DNA from: Nitrospirota bacterium
GTDB taxonomy: Bacteria > Nitrospirota > Thermodesulfovibrionia > Thermodesulfovibrionales > Dissulfurispiraceae
DNA: 64,000 nt
Direction: 5' to 3'
NCBI GenBank assembly: GCA_015233365.1
Contig: JADFXU010000005.1
Span: 578 to 64,577 of the forward strand
Shown here: in pieces, positions 49,088-58,330 of the stretch
How the letters are laid out: every line of letters starts with the position of its first letter
Numbering within the stretch: position 1 is the first letter of the stretch
Made by a program: the position numbers and the translations under genes
Notes under the pieces: model-generated
What the model was told of the DNA's origin: nothing
The model's input: the letters and a program-made list of their open reading frames with translations, nothing else
Databases searched by the model: none

Positions 49088-49200
49088 CAAGCAAAAGCTA
49101 AAAGCTGATATCCGAGAGCCGAGAGCTAAAGGCAGCAAATATTTAGTTCTCAGTGTTTGGGTTTTGGCTCTTAGCTCTGGACGCTTGGCTCTCAGCTTTT
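49088..49200. repeat. Inverted short-unit repeat (agctgagagcc-type)
   Basis: aaaagctgatatccgagagccgagagctaaaggc versus the reverse complement of ggctcttagctctggacgcttggctctcagctttt. Confidence 0.6.
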
Positions 49201-50634
49201 TGCCTTCAGCCTTTCGTTGTTGTTTATAAAGAGCCAGAATAGGCTCTTTATACTCTTGAGCGCCACCCCGAAATCGTGCGGGGTCCTCAATTCAAGCAGT
49301 TTTTTGAGCATAAATGAAGGCCTGCCGTAAAATTTCCTGAACCCTATCCTGCGCAGCTTTATTATTTCCTCCCTTGTCATCGTATAAGGAACGAATGCCG
49401 CACCCTGATACGTGAAGTCGGACAGTTCATCGGACAGGTAGCCGAACTTTTCGATATTATCATAAAGATATGTGCCGGGGAAGGGTGTGATGGCGTGAAA
49501 GTTTGCTATATCGGGGTCAATATCTACTGCGAAATCTATTGTCTGGAGCCCTTCCTCGAATGTTTCGCCGGGGATACCGAACATAAACGGCGTGCTTACC
49601 TTCAGCCCCACTTCCCGGGCCGCTTTTACTGCCGTGCGTATCTGAGCAAGAGTTGTCCCTTTCCTGATTGTGTTGAGGTTCTTCTGCACGCCGCTCTCAG
49701 CTCCGAAAAGGATGGCCCAGCACCCGGCATCTTTAAAAGCCTGCAGCAGCGGCTTGTCAACCTGGTTAACACAGGCAGAGGCAAACCACGTGAAATCCAA
49801 TCCCCTGGCCTTTATTTCGCGGGCGAGACGCAGTGCCCGGTTGTAATCGGCTGCAAGGGTATCGTCTATGAACTTAATTTCACGGTATCCCTCTTTAAGG
49901 CAGTGCTCAATTTCTTTGAGTACGTTTTCGACGCTGCGGCAGCGTATACCCGATTTTCTGGTTTTATCTATTTGAAAACAATAGATGCAGTTTCTGTTGC
50001 ATCCCCTGGACGTCATGAGCACTGCAACAGGCTTTCTCTTGTAAGTGGCCGGCGGCGGGATATACAGTCCGGCATCGCCCAGCAAGTCCCTTGCCGGAAA
50101 AGGAATGGCATCGAGATCGGATATTAACGGCCTGGGTTGATTTTTTATGATTCCTCCGGCAGAGTTGTAAACAACACCCCGGATGCCTTCAAGCCCATTG
50201 CCTGATTCCAGCCTCTCGATGAGTTCCAGTGTGGAATATTCTCCCTCACCGGTGATTATGGCATCCATCGAGGCCCCCGCATCTTCAAGGCATTTTTCCT
50301 GCGCGGCAATAGGATATGGACCTCCGGCACAGATGAAAACCTGTTTGCCGAGCATCATTTTAAAATCTTGCGCAGCTTTTTTGGCCTTTTCCCATCCAAA
50401 GGTAGTGGAATATAGCCCTATAAATCCGGGGTTGAATTCCCTCAGCCCGGCACATATGGCATTGTGAGTAAGGAATGCACCGTTGAAAAAGCGGACTTCA
50501 TGCCCGGCCTGACGCAAGACAGCAGCCACATAGAGCGTGCCCAACGGCTGCCAGTAGTTGATTTGGGAGCTTGCGGTTTTCGAAGAGAAGATTTCCTGGG
50601 GCACCCATGCAGGGACCACCAACGCGCACTTCAT
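49192..50634 (-). CDS. B12-binding-domain radical SAM protein
   Basis: TSRGCNRNCIYCFQ (CxxxCxxC); N-terminal cobalamin-binding-like domain; ITGEGEYSTLELIERLESG. Confidence 0.88.
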   Translation of the reverse strand: MKCALVVPAWVPQEIFSSKTASSQINYWQPLGTLYVAAVLRQAGHEVRFFNGAFLTHNAICAGLREFNPGFIGLYSTTFGWEKAKKAAQDFKMMLGKQVFICAGGPYPIAAQEKCLEDAGASMDAIITGEGEYSTLELIERLESGNGLEGIRGVVYNSAGGIIKNQPRPLISDLDAIPFPARDLLGDAGLYIPPPATYKRKPVAVLMTSRGCNRNCIYCFQIDKTRKSGIRCRSVENVLKEIEHCLKEGYREIKFIDDTLAADYNRALRLAREIKARGLDFTWFASACVNQVDKPLLQAFKDAGCWAILFGAESGVQKNLNTIRKGTTLAQIRTAVKAAREVGLKVSTPFMFGIPGETFEEGLQTIDFAVDIDPDIANFHAITPFPGTYLYDNIEKFGYLSDELSDFTYQGAAFVPYTMTREEIIKLRRIGFRKFYGRPSFMLKKLLELRTPHDFGVALKSIKSLFWLFINNNERLKAKS

Positions 50635-50677
50635 TGCTTGCCTCTTGTGTTTTTCTTCTGTGGCTTCATATCTTCAG

Positions 50678-52078
50678 TTACGCGGCCTGGACCGCACTCA
50701 TGCCGGACATGCTGGTGATCACCGCTTCGGCTGTATTGAACCCGGACTCTATAGCGTGGTCCATATTGTAATATCTGAACATGCCGACTCTTCCGGCAAT
50801 GTGAAGGTTCCTGAAGGCGCTCAGATAATCGCAAAGAAGTTTGCACTGTTCCGCATAGCCGATTTCAAATAGCGGGTATGCCTTTTTCGCACGCACAACA
50901 ACACTGCCCGACACCTCGCTTTTTTTGACAAACCCGAGCTGATCGAGCCCCCGGACCGTCATTTCTGCAAGGTGTTCATCGGAGGCATTCCAGAAGCGGT
51001 CTCCCTCGAAACTGAAGTATTCAGTCACAAGCAGGGTATTTCCGTCCGGGGCCATTTTACGGCTCCAGTTCGTGGGTTCATGAATCCTGCCGAAGGGTAT
51101 TTTCTTCTCCGGGACATAAATCCACGTCTGATCGGTGACCTGCTTCTTATGCACCATGACTGCAACAACGACAAGGTCCCGGAACATGAGTTTTGAGGCC
51201 GCTTCCCTGACGTGAGAGGGAGCCGGAGGGTCCAGCAGCCGCACCAACGTTGTGATCGGGATACTCGATATGAACGCGTCCCCCGATGCCCGACATGCGC
51301 TGGAGCCGCAACCGGCTTCGACACTTTCTATCATGCAGCCGGAATGGTTTATCCTTGTGATGGGGGATCCGGTATGCACAATGTTGTCCTGTCCTATTTC
51401 TTCCCTGAGCCTCTCGGCAATACGGCCTATGCCCAGAGCAGGGTAAGTAAACTTGTCCACAAGAGAAGGGATATCCTTTCCGCTGAATTTAAAAAAGGCG
51501 TTCTTTACCGCCCTGGCGAGTGAAAGCCCCCTGATACGCTGTGCCACCCAGTCAACACTTATCCGGCTGCAATCGATACCCCACACTTTTTCACTGTATT
51601 CTTTAAAATATATGTCGAACATGGCACGGCCGAAATTGCCCACCACCCAGTCCTCCAGGGAAAGCTGGGGCCGGACTTTAGCCAGACCACGGATTTTTTC
51701 CGCTATATAGTCTTCGACTATTCTTACCGTGGTCGGGACACCCATTCCCAATATGGCATTGGCAGGTCTTAATGGGTAATCGAAATACTTGTTGCGCAGA
51801 TAGATTGTGCTTTTTCGGGGGACGGAAATCAATTCCCCTTCCATCAGGTTGTTCAGGAAGCTGTTGATCCGCTGATTTTTTGTAAAAAAACGGTGACCGC
51901 CGAGATCGAAACGGAACCCGTTGCTCTCAATCGTTTTTGAGAGACCACCCACAGAGGCGTCATACTCAAAGAGTTCCACGTCGGTCCCTGCTTTAGCGAG
52001 GGCGTATCCTGCGGCAAGGCCGGTAAGACCACCACCCAGAATAACAGTGGTAAATTCGTTGTTATATGGCTTCAACAT
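50678..52078 (-). CDS. FAD-dependent amine oxidase / protoporphyrinogen-oxidase-like NAD(P)-binding protein
   Basis: TVILGGGLTGLAAGYALAKAGTDVELFEYDASVGGLSKTIESNGFRFDLGGHRFFTKNQRIN; C-terminal LHIAGRVGMFRYYNMDHAIESG. Confidence 0.85.
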   Translation of the reverse strand: MLKPYNNEFTTVILGGGLTGLAAGYALAKAGTDVELFEYDASVGGLSKTIESNGFRFDLGGHRFFTKNQRINSFLNNLMEGELISVPRKSTIYLRNKYFDYPLRPANAILGMGVPTTVRIVEDYIAEKIRGLAKVRPQLSLEDWVVGNFGRAMFDIYFKEYSEKVWGIDCSRISVDWVAQRIRGLSLARAVKNAFFKFSGKDIPSLVDKFTYPALGIGRIAERLREEIGQDNIVHTGSPITRINHSGCMIESVEAGCGSSACRASGDAFISSIPITTLVRLLDPPAPSHVREAASKLMFRDLVVVAVMVHKKQVTDQTWIYVPEKKIPFGRIHEPTNWSRKMAPDGNTLLVTEYFSFEGDRFWNASDEHLAEMTVRGLDQLGFVKKSEVSGSVVVRAKKAYPLFEIGYAEQCKLLCDYLSAFRNLHIAGRVGMFRYYNMDHAIESGFNTAEAVITSMSGMSAVQAA

Positions 52079-52590
52079 TCAAGAATCAGGACCTGTAAAA
52101 TATACCTTTTATCTGTATAGTGTACCTCTAATGATGAACAATTTTCCATATTTACTCTTCTGCTTTATCTCCGACAAAGGCAATTTTCAATAACCCTCAG
52201 TGACTAACTTCCTATAACTAAAAGAGGCGGCCTGTTCCAGTTGTGTTAGGGGTACACTCGCACCCTCAAACTGGCCATGCTTTAAAATAGTTCAGTTTGA
52301 TGATTAAAGCGCCCGCGGGCGTGATCATATGACTCTGCTCGAAAAGAAAAGTTGACAAAAGGAACGTTGTCAAAATAGTCAGAACTATAGTTGCATTTAG
52401 AAACATGCCGTTACTTGTTGTATCTGTTTTTATTTAACATATAAAACAAATAGTTATACTATTATGATTCCTCTTGCTAATTGTCTTATAACAGTAATAT
52501 GTTTTACTTCTATTTTGAAAACAAACAAGACAAATAGTTATACTCTGGCACAGAAAATGCTAAAATGAGAAAGCAAACAACGGGAGGAAT

Positions 52591-52968
52591 ATGCACAGAG
52601 AGATGAAGGAAGTCGTCATCGTATCAAGGGGGTCATTTGTGAGCAGCACATTTATCCGGCGATTTCCGAACTGCGATATTAATATAATCCCTCATTACCG
52701 GCTGCAGAGAAACGCATATGAAGACAAATACAATCTGATAGTGCCGTATGTCTCATCCGAAGAAATTCCTGCAATACAAGAACCGCTGAAAATGATGTGC
52801 CAAAAACTCATGCCCCCCATTGTTGCGGTCACGGACTCTTTTGTAGGAGTATCAAAGGAGCTGGCCGAATTGGGGCTATTCACTATTTTCGTCAAGCCTG
52901 TTGACGCAGAAACGATTGTCTCGCTTGCGGGAGCCTATTGCGAAAACGGAACGATAAGATATGCTTAG
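52591..52968 (+). CDS. Small receiver-like (possibly pseudo-receiver) protein
   Basis: VVIVSRGSFVSSTF...IVAVTDSFVGVSKELAELGLFTIFVKPVDAETIVSLAGAYC resembles the C-half of a REC domain; stop overlaps the next start. Confidence 0.5.
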   Translation: MHREMKEVVIVSRGSFVSSTFIRRFPNCDINIIPHYRLQRNAYEDKYNLIVPYVSSEEIPAIQEPLKMMCQKLMPPIVAVTDSFVGVSKELAELGLFTIFVKPVDAETIVSLAGAYCENGTIRYA

Positions 52969-54700
52969 AAAACGAATTAGTGAACTTATGAACGTGAGAA
53001 TTATAGAGGTGCCTATTAATTCTAAAGTATTGGTTGCGATTGAAATGATGAGAGACAATAAAACAAGTTGTATCTTGGTTCTCAAAGACAAAAAACCTCT
53101 CGGTATTTTTACGGAACGAAACATTGTTCAAAATGCAATTGCCAATCGTGACTTTATTCATCTCACCGTAGGCGAACTGATGCGTCATCCTGTTTTAACC
53201 GCTAAGTCTGATATGTATGTATTCGAGGCTTTTCATGTTCTTCTTGCAAATAATATTCGCCATCTTGTGATAGTGGATGAGCATCAGCATGTTATTGGAA
53301 CCCTAAGTCAATCGGACATAATTGAACAGATAGGCAATCAATATCTATTCGGAATGGAAAAAATATCCCAGATGGCAAGCAGTGTTATTTTGACCATGCA
53401 AAAAGAAAGAAGCGTGTTAGAAGCCCTTACAGCGATGGACGAATATTCACTCAGCGCAATACTTGTCACAGAAAAAGAAACTCCTCTTGGGATCCTAACC
53501 GAGCGCGATGCAGCCGCTATAGTCATTGGAGGCGGTGATATAGAACAAATTAAAGTTTCGGAAGTGATGAGCAGTCCCGTGAAAACTCTCGATTCAGAAG
53601 TACCGGTTTATGAAGCCGCAAGAGTAATGAAAAAAAACAACATGCGTCGGGTGGGTATTGTAGATAAGAGTGGGAAAATAATCGGCTTACTCTCACAGTC
53701 CGACATCATCAAGGGGCTTGAAATGAAATATATCGAGCTTCTGAATGATAACCTCAAGGCAAAGGAACTTGAGCTTAAAGAAGCCTCAAAGGATTTGCAC
53801 GAAAAAACTGTTTACCTTGACGGCATTTTGCATTCAGCACTGGATATGGGCATTATTGCAGTTGATATTAACTTTAATGTTGTCTACTTCAATCCAGCCG
53901 CTGAAGAGCTTCTGGGGCAGAAAGCACAGGAGGTTATCGGCTCTGATGCAAGGAAGTTCCGCATCAAAGAGGAAAAAGAGCTTTTCCGGTTCGACAGAAT
54001 ATTAAAAGAGGACCCAAAACCCTCCAGTTATGTCTTTTCATTTGAGAGGGAATTGCAAGGCGAAATACGCCTCATCGAATCAAGGGTGTGTGGAATTTGG
54101 GATCAGAACAAAACCCATGTCGGTTATGTTCTGACTTTACTGGATATTACTGAGCGGAAAAAGGCTGAAGATACTATACGTTATATGGCTTACCACGATA
54201 ATTTAACCGGGCTCGCAAATAGATCATTTTTTGATGAGCTGATTGATCGGGAGATTATTCGTGCGGGGCGTAATAGGTCTTCACTGGCAATAATGATAAT
54301 CGATTTAGATCGCTTCAAAAATGTCAACGATACACTTGGACATCATGTCGGCGATCTTCTTCTCAAAGCCGTATCAGATCGTATGTTCCGTGTATTCAGA
54401 AGGTCCGATGTTTTGGCCAGAGTCGGGGGAGATGAATTCTACGCAATACTGCCCGATATCGGTGAACGTGAAAACACAGTCATGATTGCAGAAAAAATAA
54501 TCCATGTCTTAGAATCTCCCTTTAAGTTAGAAGGAACAGACATTATGATAACAGTCAGTATCGGCATTTCTCTTTTCCAGGTTGATGGCTTGGATGCCAA
54601 AACACTTATGAGAGTTGCAGATCATGCTATGTATAAGGCTAAAGAACTAAATCGTGAAAACTTCCGGTCAAACGTCTGTTCCGGATATTGCATTCCTTGA
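52961..54700 (+). CDS. Four-CBS - PAS - GGDEF diguanylate cyclase
   Basis: Four CBS-like repeats; PAS (GIIAVDINFNVVYFNPAAEELLG); DLDRFKNVNDTLGHHVGDLLL, RVGGDEFYAIL. Confidence 0.9.
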   Translation: MLRKRISELMNVRIIEVPINSKVLVAIEMMRDNKTSCILVLKDKKPLGIFTERNIVQNAIANRDFIHLTVGELMRHPVLTAKSDMYVFEAFHVLLANNIRHLVIVDEHQHVIGTLSQSDIIEQIGNQYLFGMEKISQMASSVILTMQKERSVLEALTAMDEYSLSAILVTEKETPLGILTERDAAAIVIGGGDIEQIKVSEVMSSPVKTLDSEVPVYEAARVMKKNNMRRVGIVDKSGKIIGLLSQSDIIKGLEMKYIELLNDNLKAKELELKEASKDLHEKTVYLDGILHSALDMGIIAVDINFNVVYFNPAAEELLGQKAQEVIGSDARKFRIKEEKELFRFDRILKEDPKPSSYVFSFERELQGEIRLIESRVCGIWDQNKTHVGYVLTLLDITERKKAEDTIRYMAYHDNLTGLANRSFFDELIDREIIRAGRNRSSLAIMIIDLDRFKNVNDTLGHHVGDLLLKAVSDRMFRVFRRSDVLARVGGDEFYAILPDIGERENTVMIAEKIIHVLESPFKLEGTDIMITVSIGISLFQVDGLDAKTLMRVADHAMYKAKELNRENFRSNVCSGYCIP

Positions 54701-55070
54701 ACCATTAAGTGAGAGTTGCAGATCATGCTATGAGTGAGTGTCTGGAGTCAGACTTGATTATTGACTTTTCCCACCTAGGCTAAACAGTTTCATCCTTTTT
54801 CTTTTACAATAATTGCGGATTGTACTCTGCAGAATTCTCAGTATCATCGTTCGTGTTAATTCCTGTCAAGTCGCGCCGGAATTATCGAATGTTTCTTTAA
54901 GTCCGGGACGTGGGCGTCTTCCGGCTTGAAAAACCAGCCGTGTCGCCAGAAAAAAATCTAAGTTATTGTTTATAATAGATGGGAAATCGCAGCTTATGCG
55001 CAAACCTATAGCTGTTGTTTCTTCTTAATGCCACACGCAAAAATTAGGATAAAAAGTAGAGGAGAATAAA

Positions 55071-55367
55071 ATGCCGATTTTAAAGAACGAGATTAAGTAT
55101 ATTGACATTCCTGCCGTTACCGAGAAGTTTGCGGACTCAGTAGGTTCTATTTTCTTTGACGGACAGAGCTCTCGGATCGAACTCTGCGTCACCCGCATGG
55201 TCCCGACCACTGGGGCGGAGGCGACAGCGCAAAGATACCCGGCATGTAGGCTAGCCCTTACTCCGGCGGCAACCATCGAATTGTTCAACAACCTTCAGAA
55301 TTTGATTAACGCGATGCACCAGCAGGGCATGATCACGAAAGGCGAGCCTCCGGCCGAAGCAAAATGA
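55071..55367 (+). CDS. Hypothetical 98-aa protein
   Basis: RBS gaggag upstream; MPILKNEIKYIDIPAVTEKFADSVGSIFFDGQSSRIELCVTRMVP; no family assigned. Confidence 0.55.
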   Translation: MPILKNEIKYIDIPAVTEKFADSVGSIFFDGQSSRIELCVTRMVPTTGAEATAQRYPACRLALTPAATIELFNNLQNLINAMHQQGMITKGEPPAEAK

Positions 55368-55476
55368 CCTCCCCACCAGGCGGTAGCTCCAGTCGGCACG
55401 GGAATTCCGGGGACACATTACTTATCTTCCCTTTCCCTGTTAAGAATTAAATATTGTGTCCCCGTAATTACCTGTT

Positions 55477-57123
55477 CTACCTTGCCCCCCGGACCGCTTC
55501 ATAGAGTAGTTTCCTGTTCGACAAGGCTTTTTCATATTTCGGATCAAGCTCGATAGCCTTGTTGTAATCGGCAAGGGCCGCGTCATAGTTCTTCAGGTTG
55601 TAGTAAAGAAACCCTCTGTTGTTATACGCAGCCGCGTAATTTGGATTCAGTTCGATGGCCTTGTTGTAGTCCCTCAGTGCCTGATCGTATTTCTTTTGAT
55701 TCTTGTAGACATTCCCTGCATCCATATAAGCAGCGGCGTAATTTGGATTCAGTTCGATAGTTTTCTTGTAGTCGGCAAGGGCCGCGTCATAGTTCTTCCG
55801 GTCGTAGTAAAGATTCCCTCTGTTGATATAAGCAGCAGCGTATTTAGGATCCAGTTCGATGGCCTTGTTGAAGTCGGCAAGCGCGGCGTCGAAATTTTTC
55901 TGCTGCGTATAAACCAATCCCCTGTTAAAATAGGCCTTTTCATATTTGGGATCAAGCTCAAGGGTCTTATTGTAGTGTGCCAGCGCCTCATTGTATTTCT
56001 TTTGATTGTAGTGAATATTCCCTGCGTCCATATACGCAGCAGCGTATTTAGGATTCAGTTCGATGGCCTTGTTATAGTCAACAAGAGCGGCGTCGAAATT
56101 TTTCTGCTCTGCATAAAGGATTCCCCTGTTGACATAGGCCTTTTCATATTTGGGATCAAGCTCAAGGGCCTTACTGTAGTCTGCCAGCGCCTCATCGTAT
56201 TTCTTTTGATTGTAGTAATAAAAAACCCCTCTGTTGTTGTAAGCTATGGCGTAATTTGGATTCAGTTCGATGGCCTTGTTGAAGTCGGCAAGCGCAGTAT
56301 CATTTTTATTTTGATAGGTATAAACGAGCCCCCTGCTTGTATAAGCTGCAACATATTTTGGATTCAGTTCGATGGCCTTATTGAAATCAGTAATCGCTTT
56401 TCCGAACTTCTTGAGCTCCAGATACGTTGAACCCCTGCTGACATAAGCCCTCGCATGCCGGGGTGCAAGTGTTATCGCCTGCGTGAATATTTCCAGTGCA
56501 TCATCATACTTCTTTTCTTTCCTCAGAAATATCCCTTTGTCTATCAGGTCATTTATCTTCAATTCATCTATGGCTTTATCGTATTCCGCTTGTTTTTTAG
56601 TGTCGGTTTTAGCGAGTCCCAGTTCCTTCCTAAGGCTCTCGATCTGCTTCATCGACTCGTCCGATTTCTTTCTCAAATCCTCAAGTTCCTGGCCCTTCTC
56701 CCTGTCCCCCCGAAGATACTGTATCGATTTAGCTACTTCGTCAGGGTCGGCGATCAGTTTTGCTTTCATGTAGTAGGTCTGTCCGTCCCATCTTTCCTGT
56801 AAAATCATAGTGACAACGGTCCCGGCAGTATAGGTTACAATTTGGTCTTTACTTAACTGGAAATCCTTGACCTCGGTCTCGCTGATTAAAAAGGTCCCAA
56901 GCTCTTCAAGGAGCAGCCTCTTGACCTGCTCCAGCGCTATGGCGCGGCTCGAAAGCTTACTGTCTGCCTCACTCGCCTGATATGTATACTCTTTATCAAA
57001 GGTCACCCTCGCTGCAAAGAGACTGGCAGGGATGAAAAGCGAGGCTGCTAAAATTACGGAGAGAATCGTTACCGGGGAAATACTGTTTCTCATTCCGTCA
57101 CTCATACGAAATTTCCTCCTCAT
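55477..57123 (-). CDS. TPR-repeat protein with signal peptide
   Basis: About ten 34-aa TPRs (xAAYxNRGxxYxxxKxYDxALADYNKAIELNPKY); N-terminal domain with coiled coil. Confidence 0.92.
   Translation of the reverse strand: MRRKFRMSDGMRNSISPVTILSVILAASLFIPASLFAARVTFDKEYTYQASEADSKLSSRAIALEQVKRLLLEELGTFLISETEVKDFQLSKDQIVTYTAGTVVTMILQERWDGQTYYMKAKLIADPDEVAKSIQYLRGDREKGQELEDLRKKSDESMKQIESLRKELGLAKTDTKKQAEYDKAIDELKINDLIDKGIFLRKEKKYDDALEIFTQAITLAPRHARAYVSRGSTYLELKKFGKAITDFNKAIELNPKYVAAYTSRGLVYTYQNKNDTALADFNKAIELNPNYAIAYNNRGVFYYYNQKKYDEALADYSKALELDPKYEKAYVNRGILYAEQKNFDAALVDYNKAIELNPKYAAAYMDAGNIHYNQKKYNEALAHYNKTLELDPKYEKAYFNRGLVYTQQKNFDAALADFNKAIELDPKYAAAYINRGNLYYDRKNYDAALADYKKTIELNPNYAAAYMDAGNVYKNQKKYDQALRDYNKAIELNPNYAAAYNNRGFLYYNLKNYDAALADYNKAIELDPKYEKALSNRKLLYEAVRGAR
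55495..56525. repeat. Tandem ~102-bp coding repeat (TPR units) with a 204-bp higher-order period
   Basis: Recurring ataggccttttcatatttgggatcaagctcaaggg and ttcagttcgatggccttgttgaagtcggcaag units. Confidence 0.85.
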
Positions 57124-57142
57124 TTACGAGTACCAACCCCCA

Positions 57143-57171
57143 AACAAAAAAGCCCGGAGGATTCTCCGGGC
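57143..57171 (-). terminator. Rho-independent terminator of the YedE-like gene
   Basis: Minus strand gcccggag-aatc-ctccgggc followed by ttttttgttt. Confidence 0.8.
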
Positions 57172-57204
57172 CTTGTCTTTGTCTACAAAACAACCTGTCT
57201 GCTG

Positions 57205-58287
57205 TCAGTCCTGCATAGGTTTGATAAATTTAAAATACACCATTGTCCAGTTCCCGAGGATCATGAAAATAATCGACGTCAGGCTGCCGAGAGAAAGTGT
57301 CGATGACCCTGTAAGCCCCTGTCCTATATTGCAGCCCCCTGCAACCGAAGCACTGAATCCCATCAGCAGGGCTCCGGCTATGACAGTAAGGAGTTCGCCT
57401 ACAGAGGGCACTTTCCAGGAAAATTCCTTTAAAATTTTAGCGCTTATATATGCCCCCAAAGGAACACCTATGAGAAAGAATTCACCCCATGTGGCTTTGA
57501 ACGGCCCGATATCAAACATGGGAAAGAAGCGCGATTTTGCGTCGCCCGTCAGTATTGTGAAGAATAGCTCTCCGGTAGGAGTAGTAAAGTTCATTCCGCG
57601 CGCAAAGCCGCCGCCCCAATGTTCCGAGGCCCAAAAGGTCAGGACCCCTGCCAGGCCCAGCAGCAATCCTGTAACCGACCAATAGAACCCCTTCTGTTTT
57701 CCCATGCGAAAAGGTTTATCTTTAAGGGTCAGGGAGAATAAGAACAGTGCAAAAATGATTATGACTGTCCATTTTACGGACATGCTGTCACCGAACAACT
57801 GCCACAAAGTAGTATTGGTATTTCCGTCAATTTCAAATTTTACGCTTCTTAAGGCCACATAGAGCGGATTCAGTATACCGTAATTGGTGGCGCCGATGCC
57901 GAGGAAGAAGAATATAACGCCGATCACAGCTGCAATCTGTCCCTCGCCGCCCTTATACACAATGCCGCTTCCGCATCCGCTCGCCAGCACCATACCCATT
58001 CCGAATAAATATCCGCCGATGATGTTAGCCAGCGGATAGAAGGTCTGGCTTTTCAACTGAATCAAGCCGATATCATTGAGAAGGTTAGAACCTACGACCA
58101 TGACAGCCAGGGCAATAAGAAAGCCGCGGAACAGCGTATAATCCTGGATAAATATGGTGTCCCTGAACGCAGAGTTCATGCAAAACCTGCCGCGTTGCAG
58201 AATAAGCCCCACAAAACCCCCGCATAACAACCCCGAAAGAATAAAGCCGAGAGTTACGCTTTGTGTTACAGTTTCTTCCATTGCCAT
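57205..58287 (-). CDS. YeeE/YedE-family sulfur (thiosulfate-type) transport protein
   Basis: GGFVGLILQRGRFCMNSAFRD; GMGMVLASGCGSGIVYKGGEGQI; ASVAGGCNIGQGLTG. Confidence 0.88.
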   Translation of the reverse strand: MAMEETVTQSVTLGFILSGLLCGGFVGLILQRGRFCMNSAFRDTIFIQDYTLFRGFLIALAVMVVGSNLLNDIGLIQLKSQTFYPLANIIGGYLFGMGMVLASGCGSGIVYKGGEGQIAAVIGVIFFFLGIGATNYGILNPLYVALRSVKFEIDGNTNTTLWQLFGDSMSVKWTVIIIFALFLFSLTLKDKPFRMGKQKGFYWSVTGLLLGLAGVLTFWASEHWGGGFARGMNFTTPTGELFFTILTGDAKSRFFPMFDIGPFKATWGEFFLIGVPLGAYISAKILKEFSWKVPSVGELLTVIAGALLMGFSASVAGGCNIGQGLTGSSTLSLGSLTSIIFMILGNWTMVYFKFIKPMQD

Positions 58288-58330
58288 CTTCCTCCGAGCG
58301 CATTTTCCCCATAGTATAGAGATACGGCTT

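Noticed and set aside
55696-56430. 244-aa + strand ORF with periodic hydrophobic repeats
   Set aside because: It is the antisense reading of the TPR tandem repeat; periodicity follows from the coding repeat.
55477-57123. Possible CRISPR-like or minisatellite array
   Set aside because: The ~100-bp periodicity is explained by in-frame TPR units; no spacer-like variable segments.
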